64,000 nucleotides of DNA, from assembly GCF_021730395.1 (NCBI RefSeq), contig NC_069361.1, positions 55,900,501 to 55,964,500 on the forward strand, given 5' to 3'. Shown here piece after piece: positions 12,401 through 51,812 of this stretch. Made by a program: the position numbers and the translations under genes. The DNA is from Mercenaria mercenaria. Its lineage: Eukaryota > Mollusca > Bivalvia > Venerida > Veneridae. The notes beneath the pieces were generated by a model. That model ran no database searches. It saw only the letters and a list, made by a program, of their open reading frames with translations, and was not told where the DNA came from. Positions within the stretch are counted from its first letter, which is position 1; the number at the start of each line of letters is the position of its first letter.

Positions 12401-13812
12401 ATGGAATTTATTTAAGGAGTCAAACGTTTTGATATCATATTTTATCTTAAGAATGATAGTTAAGGTTGTCATTTAATAAAATTTTGTCACTGATTTCCTT
12501 CAATTCATATAATTTTAATTTTCGTATATCGAAGCAAGGTTCCGGATAATTTACGTTACGCCATTACTTCCGGCTTACCAAACGTGCAGAATTTCCTGAA
12601 ATTCAGCATTTTACTTCCTAAAATTGTATTTTTTTTATATCTCTGTACATTTATTTTAAATTCCACGAAATACGGTCCCCACAAAATTGCCGTTTTGCCA
12701 GAACCACATTGTTTTTGCTCTAGAAATTAAAGACTTCACAGTATTTACAGTTGCCGTTTCAAATGTGTGTTCGGAGTATAAAATATCGTCTTATCTTAGA
12801 AATATGCATAAAAATGAATGAAACGCTTACAGCAAAAAGGAATCAAATAGTGTCAAAGAAGTGTATGTTTTCTTTTACACTATACTGTACCATGTCAAGT
12901 ATCGAAAACAAAAGTCTGTGAAAATTATATGAAACTGTCCGAACTTTACGCATTATTTATTTGAAGATTTTGTTTTTGTTTTTCATTCTGAAACAATGAA
13001 TGAAAAATGTTTAACACTTTTCTCTTGTCTCGCTACAGGTGCTAGAATCAACATGTGCCGTTGATACCAGTTACTTTCCATTTGACGTACAAACTTGTAC
13101 ATTAAAATTCACAGCATGGAGTTACAGCATGACTGAGTTGGAAATACACAAAAGCATCGATGGAGTACGGCTGGAAGATTACGTGGAAAATTCCTCATGG
13201 GGTATAACGGAAACATATGCAAGTGAGACTACCACTGACGAAGCGGTTGTATATTTTATCTTTAAGCTAAAGAGAAAATCTGGCTTTTACATAATTAACA
13301 TTATTATTCCAGTGGTATTATTGTCCGTTTTGAGCGTTCTGACCTTCATTCTACCGGTTTCTTCCGGAGAAAAGGCAAGCTATGCGGTGACAGTTTTCCT
13401 CTCTCTAGCCTTGTTTATGACTATCGTCACATCCGAGCTTCCGAAGAATTCAGAAAACACTTCTCTACTCGCTGTGTATATGATGGTTGTAAGCATCTGG
13501 AGTACCCTAATTGTTACCTTGTGTTTGGTGGAGTCTAGAATATATACTCGTGACGAAAAGTCGGTACCAATCAACGCATTCTTCATGGCTCTCGTAAAAT
13601 CAAAGAGTTTCTTCACCTGTCAGAAATGTGCAAAGTCCGTCAAACCAGAAGTGTGTTCCAAGACTAGCATACAGCCGTATGACAGCGAGGAACCTCCCAA
13701 CAACTGGAGAATGGTGGTTGATGCAATGGATTTTGTTTTCTTCTGGATTTCTTTTATTGTCATATTTGTGTGCACTCTTGTACTAGGGATAATGGCCATA
13801 AACGTCTCTTAA
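6411..13812 (+). CDS. Cys-loop ligand-gated ion channel subunit, nicotinic-receptor-like (copy 2, 4 exons)
   Basis: Exons 6411-6600, 9700-9824, 11855-11983 and 13039-13812 encode 405 aa. The first three exon lengths (190, 125, 129) and all intron phases equal those of the gene at 315, so the two are a tandem duplication. Seen: signal peptide (about 1-21); WKPD; Cys-loop C154/C168; AWSYS; M1 about 230-254; M2 preceded by SGEK with the conserved 9' Leu; M3 about 291-312; M4 about 376-398; CxxC (FFTCQKC) after M3. No vicinal cysteines and again SLRN at loop A. The translation open upstream of 6411 lacks a signal peptide at its own start, so the ATG at 6411 is preferred. Introns are much longer than in copy 1 (3.1 kb, 2.0 kb, 1.1 kb) and carry satellites and interspersed repeats. 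Confidence 0.9.
6781..7190. mobile_element. Hairpin/MITE-like sequence in intron 1 of channel copy 2
   Basis: Arms at 6781-6803 and 6865-6889 are imperfect inverted repeats (ggttgtgccttcttgccata against its reverse complement). A further block of the same 'cattatgg' vocabulary lies at 7126-7190. Non-coding; looks like a miniature inverted-repeat element or two nested ones. Confidence 0.55.
7680..7726 (+). repeat. Duplicate of the exon 1 / intron 1 boundary of channel copy 2
   Basis: About 47 bases nearly repeat 6583-6632, including the last exon 1 codons (FVLN) and the donor gtgagtatta. Shorter echoes occur near 6640 and 6690. It lies inside intron 1 and lacks the rest of the exon, so it is a decoy splice donor. 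Confidence 0.7.
9290..9600. repeat. Interspersed 'cataactctggtc' repeat in intron 1
   Basis: Contains the phrases ttcatgactctaggt, ccataactctggtc and an oligo 'ggacggacgg' tract. The same phrases recur four or so times at 23700-24330. Non-coding repeat family. Confidence 0.6.
9825..10160 (+). repeat. Tandem array of about 28 bp seeded at the exon 2 splice donor of channel copy 2
   Basis: The true donor context ttggtaagtagtttgatat at 9821 is followed by repeated variants of tttggtatgtagtttgatat, each carrying GTATGT. The array ends in longer units with 'gcaacataacaatatacaag'. Related degenerate units continue to about 10560 and again at 14460-15125. Confidence 0.75.
11400..11485 (-). mobile_element. 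Possible tRNA-headed SINE remnant in intron 2
   Basis: The minus strand has a tRNA-like pair of boxes (gaggtgtactggtcaa..., ggggtttaattccc). No body or target duplication was recognised. Confidence 0.35.
12180..12605. repeat. Interspersed repeat, about 420 bp, in intron 3 of channel copy 2
   Basis: Shares ordered blocks with 33990-34470: a 'tttgaaaaaatg...acctca' block, a 'cacgaatag...tttttctac' block and a 3' end containing cacttccggcttacc variants. Non-coding; family not recognised. Confidence 0.6.
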
Positions 13813-14455
13813 GTTAGTTTTGACGCGGAGGGATATATAAGCGCTGTTCACATCGTAATATTTCCACCCGGGTGCAAAATTGGCACCTGCGCAAAGCAAA
13901 CATTTTCTCATGAACGGAAATGAAAAAAAAATACGCATTATTTTTGCGCCTAGTTGGACCTGGTGCAAATCAAATTTGTGTGAGATGTTTTTTTCTTCAT
14001 GTGAGCCTTCAAAGCATTGTAATTTGATGTATACATAATGTGCCACTATATCTCACCATGTGCTTTATTTTATAGTAGATTTCGGTATTTAGATGTAATA
14101 ATTCCGCCAACATCTTCAAATACAACCGGCATGCCCGATTACCTCAAATCTCATTGATCGATATGTCTAGTAAAGTTCTCTACCTTGAAAATTCTATTTC
14201 TTATTTATAGCTTATATACTGACAGCTCTATTCAAAAGCAAAATACACAATGACAATAGTTTACAACACTCTGTTCCATTAAAAATTCATACATAGCCTT
14301 TTCCTTAAATTTGTCATAAAAATGCCTGTAAATTCCTTATTGCTGTTTTATACATGAGATATGATGAAACAAGAAGAAAGCTGGAATACTTATAGTTATT
14401 AAGAGTTAAAATGGCAAAACATTCATACTTATTTCGAGATCCAACGCAACACATC
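13813..14455. other. 3' flank of channel copy 2, no gene seen
   Basis: AT-rich flank. Short open frames on the minus strand have no recognisable domain. Confidence 0.4.
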
Positions 14456-14459
14456 AATT

Positions 14460-15125
14460 AACAAGTACTTCATTTGGTAAGTTGTTTTGGGTCCACAGCA
14501 TCAATACAACTTTCACAAGTTCACAAGCTTTATTTGGTAATTATTTTGGGAACAACATTAGCATTTGGTAAGCTGTTTGGGATCTGTAGCAACATGACAA
14601 CTTACAAAGGTTTATTTAGTATTTAGATTATTTTGAGATCAACACCAGTATAACAACCTATAAGAGCTTCATTTCATAAGAAATGTGAGATCCATTTAAA
14701 CATAACAACTTACAAGAGCTTCATTTGATAAATAGTTTGGGGTCCAGAACAACATAACAACATACAAGAGTTTAAGTTGATAAGAAATTTGTGATTCGGA
14801 GCAACATGACAACGTACAAGAGATTTCTCTGCTAATTTGTTTGTTATCCAGAGCAACATAACAATTGACATGAGCTTTATTTGATACGTAGTTTGGGATC
14901 CAGAAAAAGCTTACGATTTACTTTACTTTAGCTTTAGATGTAAATATTAACAATGTACAAGGACTGTATTTGGTACGGAGATTGGGATCCAGATAAAATA
15001 ACAATGTAAAGGAACATTTTTGGTAGAAGCGAAGGAAAAGTAAATACTTTTTGGCAGAGTAGTTTGGGATGTACAAAAAATAACAATATAGCAAATAGTT
15101 TGAGGTCCAGAGTATCACAACAAAC
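14460..15125 (+). repeat. Degenerate satellite, about 55-60 bp unit, downstream of channel copy 2
   Basis: About a dozen diverged units around the phrases tttggtaagttgttt, gggatccagagcaacata and acaacatacaagag. The same vocabulary occurs in the array after exon 2 of copy 2 (9825-10560), so the two are one satellite family flanking and invading the gene. Confidence 0.7.
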
Positions 15126-16640
15126 TTCATATGTATTTTATGTAAAAACATCATGCAGAATACAGTCATTTTTTTATAATTTACAAATAAAGCCCAGGTT
15201 AATAGTTTTATCAAATTGCTCAGGCCAGTAAATAATACTGGGAAAACATTGGTTTTACTTTTTAATGGACAAAGCTGGGTATTATGTTTTCTACATACTA
15301 GTACTTTTAGGTGACTTTACTACATTTAATGATCCGTTCATGAACACTTTCCTAGCAGATTTCTCACCTGGTCATTAAGTACATAAACTGTTAAAATGAC
15401 ATTGGATTATTGAAACATGAGAATACTATTAGAAGTGTTAGGTATCATTAAAACTTTGAAGGTATCATTTCAACATAAAGTTAAACACTGCTTTATGTAT
15501 GTATAAATAATTAAAACCATATCATGTCCATTTACTTTTTTCTTCCCAGTACTTGTTACTACTGTAGGCGATACTCTTAGTTCTGATTATAGCTATACAC
15601 AGCACAAAGCAGTCACTCAGGTAATATGTGATTTTGTATATATAATATTGAATGTATTAATAGGTTATAATATGAAACTGTTGTAATTTTACATATTACT
15701 TATACAAGCTTTTCTGTACATTTCTCATGTACTATCTTTAATTATTATTTTGATTTACGAGGATGAATCATGCACAATATTTCTGCCTTGAACAAGCTTG
15801 AATATTTCAAACATTGATTTGATTCAAAACAAAATATGAAACTTTAGAGTTCAAAAACGTGCAAAGTTGGTGTTCTGTTAGCAAGAGCTTAGAGAGAAAT
15901 GAGAATTGCATATTATATTGCTATCAATATAAACGTTGTTCTTTTATAACATTTGTCCATTTACACTACATATTGCCGACATGCTTAGAGGATAAAGTCG
16001 ACCATACTTTGCTTTATCTCAGCCAAATACATGATTTTGTGGTTCCTTTGATTTGACTGGTTAATCAGCTCGACCGAAAGCGATGATACTGCTGACTGGT
16101 ACAGCCAACTCGGCCAATATTAGCATCCGATCTTTGTAGAACATAAACGCTATCTTGATTTTTGAATGCGAATGTTTCAGCAACACCTAGATAGCCTTAC
16201 TGATATTATCTGATTACATGATATATCATTAATTTATTGTCCTACAGAAACTTCTGATCATCATGAGCTATTAAAATTATAAAGGTAGACGGAAGCGGAT
16301 TTTAGAATAACTGTAAAATATGAAGTACTGTCGATGGTTGACGTTATCCACGCCGGCGAAGATTTAGTAAACAGGTGTCCATTTCTAAATCAAATAGCGC
16401 TCTGCCTTTCGCATTTTAACCAGGCATTTCAAATACTTGGTTGTAGATGAGTGCCCGCATTGCAACTTGACCTGTTGACCTTAGTTGGAACAATTTAAAA
16501 ACAAACAGTATAGTTGACACTTTATATGCAAGACAGAAAACCTAAAATTGAGATTAAATGATAACGACATTCAAGCTACATCAGCAAACAGACATTATTT
16601 TCAGTATAACAGATTAATGATGTTATCGGCTTGTTAGAGG
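15126..16640. other. Intergenic spacer between convergent genes
   Basis: No exon or recognisable mobile element seen. It separates the + strand channel genes from the - strand EGF/MAM gene. Confidence 0.4.
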
Positions 16641-16648
16641 CGTAGATG

Positions 16649-16654
16649 TTTATT
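16649..16654 (-). promoter_or_regulatory. Poly(A) signal of the EGF/MAM gene
   Basis: AATAAA on the minus strand (tttatt on +), about 91 bases after the stop codon at 16745-16747. Confidence 0.6.
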
Positions 16655-16744
16655 GTACATGTTTCAACAAACTTGATCATACAAAAAAATCGATACAAAG
16701 TTTCCCCTTTAGTTGCATATAAAACATTTTACATTGACTTGGTC

Positions 16745-43883
<27,139 letters not shown>

Positions 43884-44029
43884 ATTTGAATACTCTTTAA
43901 AACGTATGTGTTCAAACAGGAATACTGCAGTCAGAACATATTCACTCCAATATATATCAATCGTTACTTCCTGATAGTAAGCGTAAGCGCGCGTAAAACT
44001 GTTTATTATTGTAACTCGTTTTGGTACTT
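43884..44029 (-). promoter_or_regulatory. Likely 5' flank of the EGF/MAM gene
   Basis: Only about 146 bases separate the start codon from the TIR element at 44030. Promoter or 5' UTR must lie here, inside that element, or beyond a 5' intron. No TATA or initiator could be assigned. Confidence 0.3.
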
Positions 44030-45429
44030 AGGCCTCACCAAATTAAAAAGTTGTTCATCGGATTTGCCGCTCGTATATTTCCAGAAACACAATTTTTTTT
44101 TTTTTTTGGCTTGCGCTCGCCCCATTGAAAAAAATCAATCCAAAATTTTTTGGTGCGCTACTTTTTACGGACGTAAAAGTGTATAAATGCTTATAATTAC
44201 AGTCCTAGATTGTTCTCAAATGGATTTTAACCAAAATAAATACATACTACGCACACATCGTCTATAATAAATCATAACACTTATATTTAGTTGCATTAAA
44301 GTTGTTTCCCCTTTATGCAGTAACGCCATTTTCTTCAAATGTTTACCAAATTACATGCTACAAAAATCGATTTATTTCAGTGAAAACTGGACGAAGAAAA
44401 ACATACTAATTTATTTGATAACATCAATCTACATTATTTTGGTAAGGGTAAATACTTATTGATGCATGTCACTTATCTGTTTTCTGTTTTTCCTGTCCAA
44501 ATGATCAGCATTTGCATACGAAAGTTGATGGGGTAAGGAATTTACATTATGAGTTGTTTTCAGAACAGTTTCGATTTTCAAATTTTCCAATCATTTAGTA
44601 GACTAATGTTAATGCACGTTAATCTCCATTTCAGATTTTAATGGAGACTTTGTTTCAACAAATTTAATATGTTATGAAAGTTTAAAGTTAGAAAAAGAGC
44701 TGTACATAAGACATCATGCTCGACTTTTCTGAATCATAGCTTTGCCAGTAAAAGGGGCATAATAGTCAGAAGCTTTGAAAGTACAGAGCTATTGGTCATT
44801 ATATAAAACTTAATTAAAAATATTCTATGTTAAAAAGGGGCATAACTCTGTCTAGATTCAGACTTAAGAGTATTGTTTCTCCAGGTGTAGACTTTGGCAG
44901 TAAATAACTGTTCTAAGTTTCATATCAGAAGCTTTAATAGATCTATTAACACTCACATAGATATTTGATGCATCAAAAACTTTGTAAAGTCAGCTAAGAA
45001 TGCTACATTTTCATAGCAGTAAATATTCAAGTCACATATGTATGTGATAAGTATGGTGTAAGGTTATGCATTGTTGTTTATTACATATTTTCTAACAGCA
45101 TTTTCAAAAGCATGTATTATTTGATAACAGTGTACTGTATGACAATGTTATTACCTTTTTTTCACGAGTTCGCTTTGTTGTGCGTCTGCAGGTCAGATTT
45201 TCTCAATCCCTGGGGACTTACATTTTAATTTAAAAGGGCTATACATTCTATTTTAAGGTTTTTATTAGTCAGTCGAGAGCCAAATGAAGACAAATATATT
45301 TCTTCGCTCTTCGCTCGCTCCTGATTTTTTCTCAAAAACCTAAAAATATATTTAAATTATTTTTCGCTCGCCACCTCAATTTTTTCAGAAAAAAATCCGA
45401 TGAACAATTTATCAATTTGGTGTGGCCTT
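44030..45429. mobile_element. 1.4-kb TIR element immediately upstream of the EGF/MAM gene
   Basis: Termini aggcctcaccaaatt...ttgttcatcggattt (44030 on) and their inverted form ending at 45429 (aatttggtgtggcctt). Both ends continue into 'cgctcgc'-rich sequence. The interior has no recognisable transposase, so it looks non-autonomous. Confidence 0.65.
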
Positions 45430-48400
45430 ATGATATAATAAACTCCAAAAATAGATGTGCCACATAAGTGTTTGCTTATTTATCAGTATGTGCATGCCGT
45501 TAGAATGCCTTAAAGCTTACCAGTCCGTTGCTGCTTTATAAAAGTACTTCCACACATGGGCAAACCTCCCTTGACTGATCTGGCAAAATTTAAGTCAGGT
45601 GATGGTGCATTGTCGATACTCGTTCGTTTTCTAGTGTCAGATTAAGACTACATTCACAGTAAAACTAGTTTGTGATTTCGATGACAAAACGTAGTTTAAA
45701 ATGTTGTCAAACTCACCCACATCGATTTGATACAAGCGGGCAAACATCAGGCAGTATTTAGCAAAAAGAGGTTTGTGGATATAAATCTATCTCTTCATTT
45801 GTCAAGTCAACAATTGCAATAAAATAGTTTACACGAAGATTTAAAATAAAATTTAAAATACTGCCTTGAAAGTCGATAATGATATAAGATTGAATTGTCT
45901 TTCACCGAGTGTGCACCAAAATGCAATTTTTAGTCGTAACAGTGAGTGAAAGTGTAAGATCTAGTGTTCAGGAGTGCAAGATATGCTATCTTACATGTAA
46001 CACAAACAAATATTTTTTTTATTTCGTGTTTTACATTGTTTTCAGTTTTTCACCATTTGCTCTGAACGTTGTTGTTTGGTGTCGTTATTTGCAGTCATGC
46101 TTACAAGTTTGCACGTGCAATCTCATTCAACATACTAGAAGGTTCTTTCAGTGGATTAGAGACTACGTCACTAAGGACTGAAATACATACAAAGCGTACT
46201 AACAATTATTTGCTAAAAATATGACTGGAATGGAGGGACAAACTTACCGATGAAAGAAAATTGTCCTTACTTAGCCTACGCAAACGTGTGTTTGGAGTAT
46301 AAATATAGCTGAAGCTGAAAAAAAGTATTACATTTAGGTTGAGACGTTAGAAAAAGATATTGATATGCAATTTTTCACATAATCACGTCGATAGAATAAA
46401 AAAAAATGTAAAATCGAGAGAATTATTAGCCGTTGAAAAAAAAGAGAAAACGTTTTATGTTTATTTAATGCATTTTAAGACTTTCAGTATTTACATTCAC
46501 AATTTGTCGTGTATAGAAAGGAAAAATTCGTATAAACGAATGTTGTGCAATAATACCAAGGGCAGTCATATCCGCTCACTTTCACACATATTTTCACCAA
46601 AACGAAGCATTAATAAAAGGACGTACTTCGAAATTGTCAACCGAGCATTGAATGAAATTCAGTTTCTAGACGGTAAAGATCAAATTGAATCGACGGGTCA
46701 GTGTGAAATTTTACTCGTGTACGAAGAATTTAAATGTATTTTATGGTGGCATATTTTTGTCAACCACATATCCGCTTATTTATGTAGACAGTTTTCTTTG
46801 AAATGTCACATATCCAGTTATTATCTGACAAGTGGCAATATTGCGTGGTATCCAGATAATTATGCTAACAGCAATCTCGGTTAGACTTTTCGTAACAATT
46901 GTTCTCAAAATGAAGAAAAGTGTCATACATATTTAAATTTCTTGACAGTGACGTTAGATGTTGAACCTCTTTACATTTAAACATCTTTCATGTTATTGAG
47001 TTTCGGAACTATTTTCTCAAAATATGAAAATTTCAATTTCTTTCAGCCTAAACCTGAGAACATAAAATTCCTACCACCATTTTCTTATCAAGAGAAATAT
47101 TTAAACAATCAAATTGTTTTAAAAATATTTTCTTCTCTTCCCCTTCAGCTTAATTCATTTTAGAAAAAAATATGTCAATTTTAAAACGGTTTTGTTTTTC
47201 ATCAGTTACCCATTTTTTCTCTCGGTCAGATAAAGGTTGTAAGGCAGTCTGTCCAGCACTTTCGTGACGCCTGCTTTAAGATATATCGGACTTTAGGGTG
47301 TAGCAGATAGGGTCATTTTTCATTTTTGCATCTCCACTTGTTTTATTGTAAATCTAACTGACATATACTGACTGCGAGGTACATTTTTGGTGCATATTTG
47401 TGGTGTTTCCTGCCACAAAAAATCTTATGAAAGCCAACGCTACCTGGTGAGGACTAAGTCAGTGTGTGTAATATCAATAAAAGAACAAACTGAATGATTT
47501 GGAAACAATGTTTATTTTGTCCTTCTTTATAGTATAGTAAAAAACCATCGAGTGTAAGTTTTGTTGCAGTTATCATCACAAATAATTAAATAAAAACCAA
47601 AATTATCCATTTAAGACTAAATCAGTGTGTATTTATAAGAAATGACAGACAGCGAAAATGCATTAATTTTGAAAGAAATTGCAGAAGCTGATTGTTTTGC
47701 AGAAAAGTATTTGTTATTCTGATTTATAGTAAGAAATTCTTATATATCACGTTTATCCAGTATTTACAAAATAATTAACAGAAATTGCAGCCACCATCAG
47801 TGATTTGAGCGCTTTGATGTAGAGGAGGACCGAACAGTGTTAATTTTCAAATATCGCAATCATAACTAACTGACAAAAATCAAGATACATGTAACTAGTT
47901 AGCTTAAGTGAATATGTGGATTGCAGTAGTGGGCACTAACAGGCAGTTTTGTCCTGTTAAGATACGAAGTGCCTAACACGCAGTTTTGTCAATTGCAAGA
48001 TAATAACTAAATAAGTGACTTTTCACGAAACATTTTGAGATAAATAATTGGTTATGTGGTTGGCAGAAATACCATCATAGTATTTCTATTGGAAGGCGAG
48101 TTACAACTTACCGTGGGCTGGTAATTTGGTTGTTACATTTCTATATCTAAATTTTGTGAAGACGATAGCCGGGAATCATTTTGATTTTCCGATAAAAAAA
48201 ACAACAACATGTTTTTTAATGCGTTACTTCAAAACTGTATATATAAGCAGTAAATGTTACTTCTGTGCGGTTAGATGGGACTTCTTATTTCCGTGAATCG
48301 AAACATTGAAAACGAGGTATAATGCAAGATTTGACATTGTGACGTCAATAGTATCTAAAAATGTGAACACTTGAATGAATTGTTCGCATTTTCAAATATT

Positions 48401-48607
48401 TCTAACTGCAAATTTTGTTGAGAACGTCTACAGATCAATATAACTTGTCCTTTGTTTACAATTAAAAGTGATCTGTGCAATTCTGCGATACCTCGAATTG
48501 GACGAAGAAAGTACATGTGAAAGGTTAACACAGTATTTAATAAAAGAGAAAACTACAGTTTATATTTGTTAAATTTTATTAATATATTCAATATACAAAA
48601 TATATTT
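45430..48607. other. Intergenic, no supported gene
   Basis: It holds one unusually long open frame on the + strand (about 46360-46884, first ATG near 46468) with no recognisable domain, poor composition and no splice support. Otherwise AT-rich sequence. Confidence 0.4.
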
Positions 48608-48700
48608 TAGTTTGGCACAACGTAGTAACGACAGGGAGACAACCGGAATAGTGAAAATAGAAAGAGTCGGTGAATTAAAGGAGAACTAACAGTCATTGAC
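48608..48700 (+). pseudogene. Inverted relic of the membrane-anchor exon
   Basis: Matches the minus strand of 43598-43883 over about 93 bases (codons for SLAQ-SN...ETTGIVK-ERVGELKEN-QSL) with roughly 8-10 differences, one of which makes a TAA. It is on the opposite strand, 4.7 kb upstream of the gene, and no other exon of that gene was seen next to it. Confidence 0.8.
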
Positions 48701-51347
48701 AATAAATTAAAAGCATTGTTTAATTTTTCAATTTTCTATCTTCAATACCTGTAATATTAGTGTTTTGATATTTATACATTATTACAGATCTCCATTCTTC
48801 CAACATTTGATTTCCCAAGCAAGGTTATTGCCAAGCAATCAAAGTCCCCAAACTTTTGGTGCTACATCAAACACAATTTTAAATGTAGTAAACAAAGCTG
48901 AAATGGCTTGCATAATTATTTTCCTTATTGCCTTTTCTTCACTGCATCAAAATAAAAGGACGTGTGAATTCTTAAAATTGAACAAGATTTCGTGAACAAT
49001 GTAACAGCAGGATAAATCGTTTGACAGAGTGGGCAAACTGACAAAATAAAATAACGCACATTCTCTGACCTCTTTTATATGCGTGTACATACATGTATAC
49101 CTGGTTTCAAATAATATTTGTACTTTAAAAGTTATGTTTTGGCCAATCTTTTATGACTGACTCACAGATAGACAGACGGACGAACAAATATACAAATAAA
49201 AAACATCTCTACATTTAAGTTAACTTTAAGAAAGACAGTAGCAGTGACTTTTAACACATAATACATCGTTATAAAAGATTTCATAACATTTAGTCAGTCA
49301 GTGCCTAATTACGGTCCATCCGCCCTTTCAGACACACTAAAGCATAAATGCTACGCAGAGTATAGACTACAAACATGTCCCATTAAATGGTGTTTTCTTT
49401 GCCAAATAGGGATAAAGATTATCTCTATTCAATTCCCAGAGAATGCAATTCCTGGAGATGCAATTACCGGAGGTGCAATTTCCAGAGAAATTTGTAGAAA
49501 CAGAATGAATTTTGTTGCCAATTAATGACTACAAGTACAGCAGTCAATGAGACCTGGGCGTACTTAAGTCAGACCATAACATTTATATTAAATATAGTAT
49601 CATTTATACCAGCCGTATAACGACCAAGAGGCATAATTCTACGTTTTCCAGATAAATGACGTTCCACACAAATCTACCTTAAATTTGTATTTAGTCATTT
49701 CCTTTTATCTAACACAGTCACATAATTAACGATAAAAAGTATAATATTATAAACCTTACTGTAGATAATAACAAAACTGTACTGGATTTAAACCTGAAGC
49801 CAATGTCAATAACCGAAAGCGTGGATATCTGACGTCATTTTTGACGTTTTTTCTCTCTTCGTTGTAGCGTAAAAATGTTAGTTAACTTCAATATTTTATA
49901 GGATAAATTATTTAAATCATTGCGTACTTGTTATTGCCAAGAGGTATATAGTTATTAACTAATTTAACGAAAAGGACGTACTTTACGTGGTTACTAGCAC
50001 TCCCAACCAAATTGTGATGTCGTCTACAACTGAAGACCATAATAGTGGAAACATACAGACTGTTGCAAATGTTTTGATTGAATTATTTTCTTTTCACATG
50101 TTACTTCTTAGTTTTTAAATTTAATAACAGAATATCTGTTGTCTTTTAGGTTTGATCGATATGAACTTTTATCGACCTTAGGGAAAATGAATGACTGTAT
50201 ATGTATACTATTATTAAATCTGTAATCTTTATCCTTTCCTTTTCAGTCTAAATACTGTCACACGATTAATGATAAAAAGCCGTAATGACTCGTAAGTGGA
50301 GCCAAGGAGATATACTGGTCTCCAGCAGTAGGGTAGTAATAAAGTGGCATCATCACAACGTGAAGTCGTACAACGTTGCAAATCGTTGCAAATGCTTAGA
50401 TCCAATTACTCTTTCGAATTGTGGTTTCAATAATAAAACAAATGTTGTCTTTTATGTTCAGCCAAATGATTTTAAATCGATCTCACTAAAATGCAACAGC
50501 TGTGTAATATATTGAGATATTATCCTCAAAAACATCATCATTAAGTTAGTAAACAGAATATGCCTTTTAATATATACAATAATAAGATTAGGATTTTATC
50601 CCCATTGACAACGATATATACCAGCATATACATATAAAATTGTACTGTGAAATCGTATAGAAACTCCTATATATAATTACATGTATGTAAAAGAAAGAGT
50701 AGGGGTTCACGAGAATAACCTCATTATCCGAGTGACCCCTACGCTTTCTTTTTTGTATCCTGGTCCGCCAATACGAACAACGCATTCGGCTACTTATTTT
50801 TATTGACAAGTTAACATTCCATTTTAAGCGTTGCTACTATCACGTGACAAGCGTACTCTAACTGAAAAAGAGAACGGTTTCAGAAAGTTCAACATTTCTC
50901 TACAGTATTCTATATGTAGGCGGGACCTAAAACATGTTCTCTAACTTAGTTAGAGTACGGCTTATAGCCACGCCTCTTCCTCAGTTGAAGAATATTACAG
51001 ATAGAAGTTAACAGTTATAATGACACTGCAGGTAAACCATGATACAAGGCACATTATTTACAACACTATCAAGAGTCCTAAATAGAATATTTAACTATCA
51101 TTTTAAAAGGATATATCAATCAACATTTCTTACTTTACTTTCATTCTTATAACTATAAAAGACGCAGCCCTATTGCATAGATGTCTGTATTTATTTTATA
51201 GAGACAACATACTTGATGAAATTTATCTTCTGCCCTCTTTAAATAAAGAAAACTATGTAAAAAAAAGACCTGTTAGCCACAACAAATTACATGGCAACTC
51301 ATGAGTTCATCCAAAAGTTATATTAACTCCGCAACTCTCTCTCTCTT

Positions 51348-51395
<48 letters not shown>

Positions 51396-51442
51396 AGTTT
51401 CTAATTGATACATATAAAACTTGATTTCAAGCCTGCTGATAG
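48701..51442. other. Intergenic, small repeats only
   Basis: Contains a short tandem repeat of about 15-18 bp at 49440-49500 (gcaatt...ggag) and an imperfect inverted repeat at 50853-50962 (gtactctaact / agttagagtac). The (CT)n tract at 51337-51392 closes the stretch. No gene seen. Confidence 0.4.
51337..51392. repeat. (CT)n microsatellite
   Basis: Mostly uninterrupted ct dinucleotides. Confidence 0.95.
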
Positions 51443-51713
51443 GGGCCTCCGTGCGTGGCCGAATGGTTAAGATTGCTGACTTTAAATTATTTGCCCCTCA
51501 CCGATGTTGGTTCGAGCCTCACTCGGGGCGTTGAATTCTTCATGTGATTAAGCCATCCCGCTGGCTTACGGAAGGTCGGCGGTCCTACCCAGGTGCTCGT
51601 CCATGATGAAATAGTGCACGGAGGGCACCTGGGGTCATCCTCCACCATAATGCTGGAAAGTCGCCATATGACCTATAATTGTGTTCGTGCGACGTCAAAC
51701 CCAACACAAATAG
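51443..51713 (+). mobile_element. tRNA-derived SINE, first family
   Basis: Head gtggccgaatggttaag and ggttcgagcc, body ggcttacggaaggtcgg, end gtgcgacgtcaaaccc then an A-rich tail. Same family as 1016-1284; opposite orientation to the next copy. Confidence 0.85.
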
Positions 51714-51812
51714 ATAAGACATAATTAACTAAATATTTTCTGAGTTCAAGTGAGACGACAATTGACGTGTTAAAAATCTCAATGTTTAAAATGATTTTCA
51801 AATCTTGTTTCA

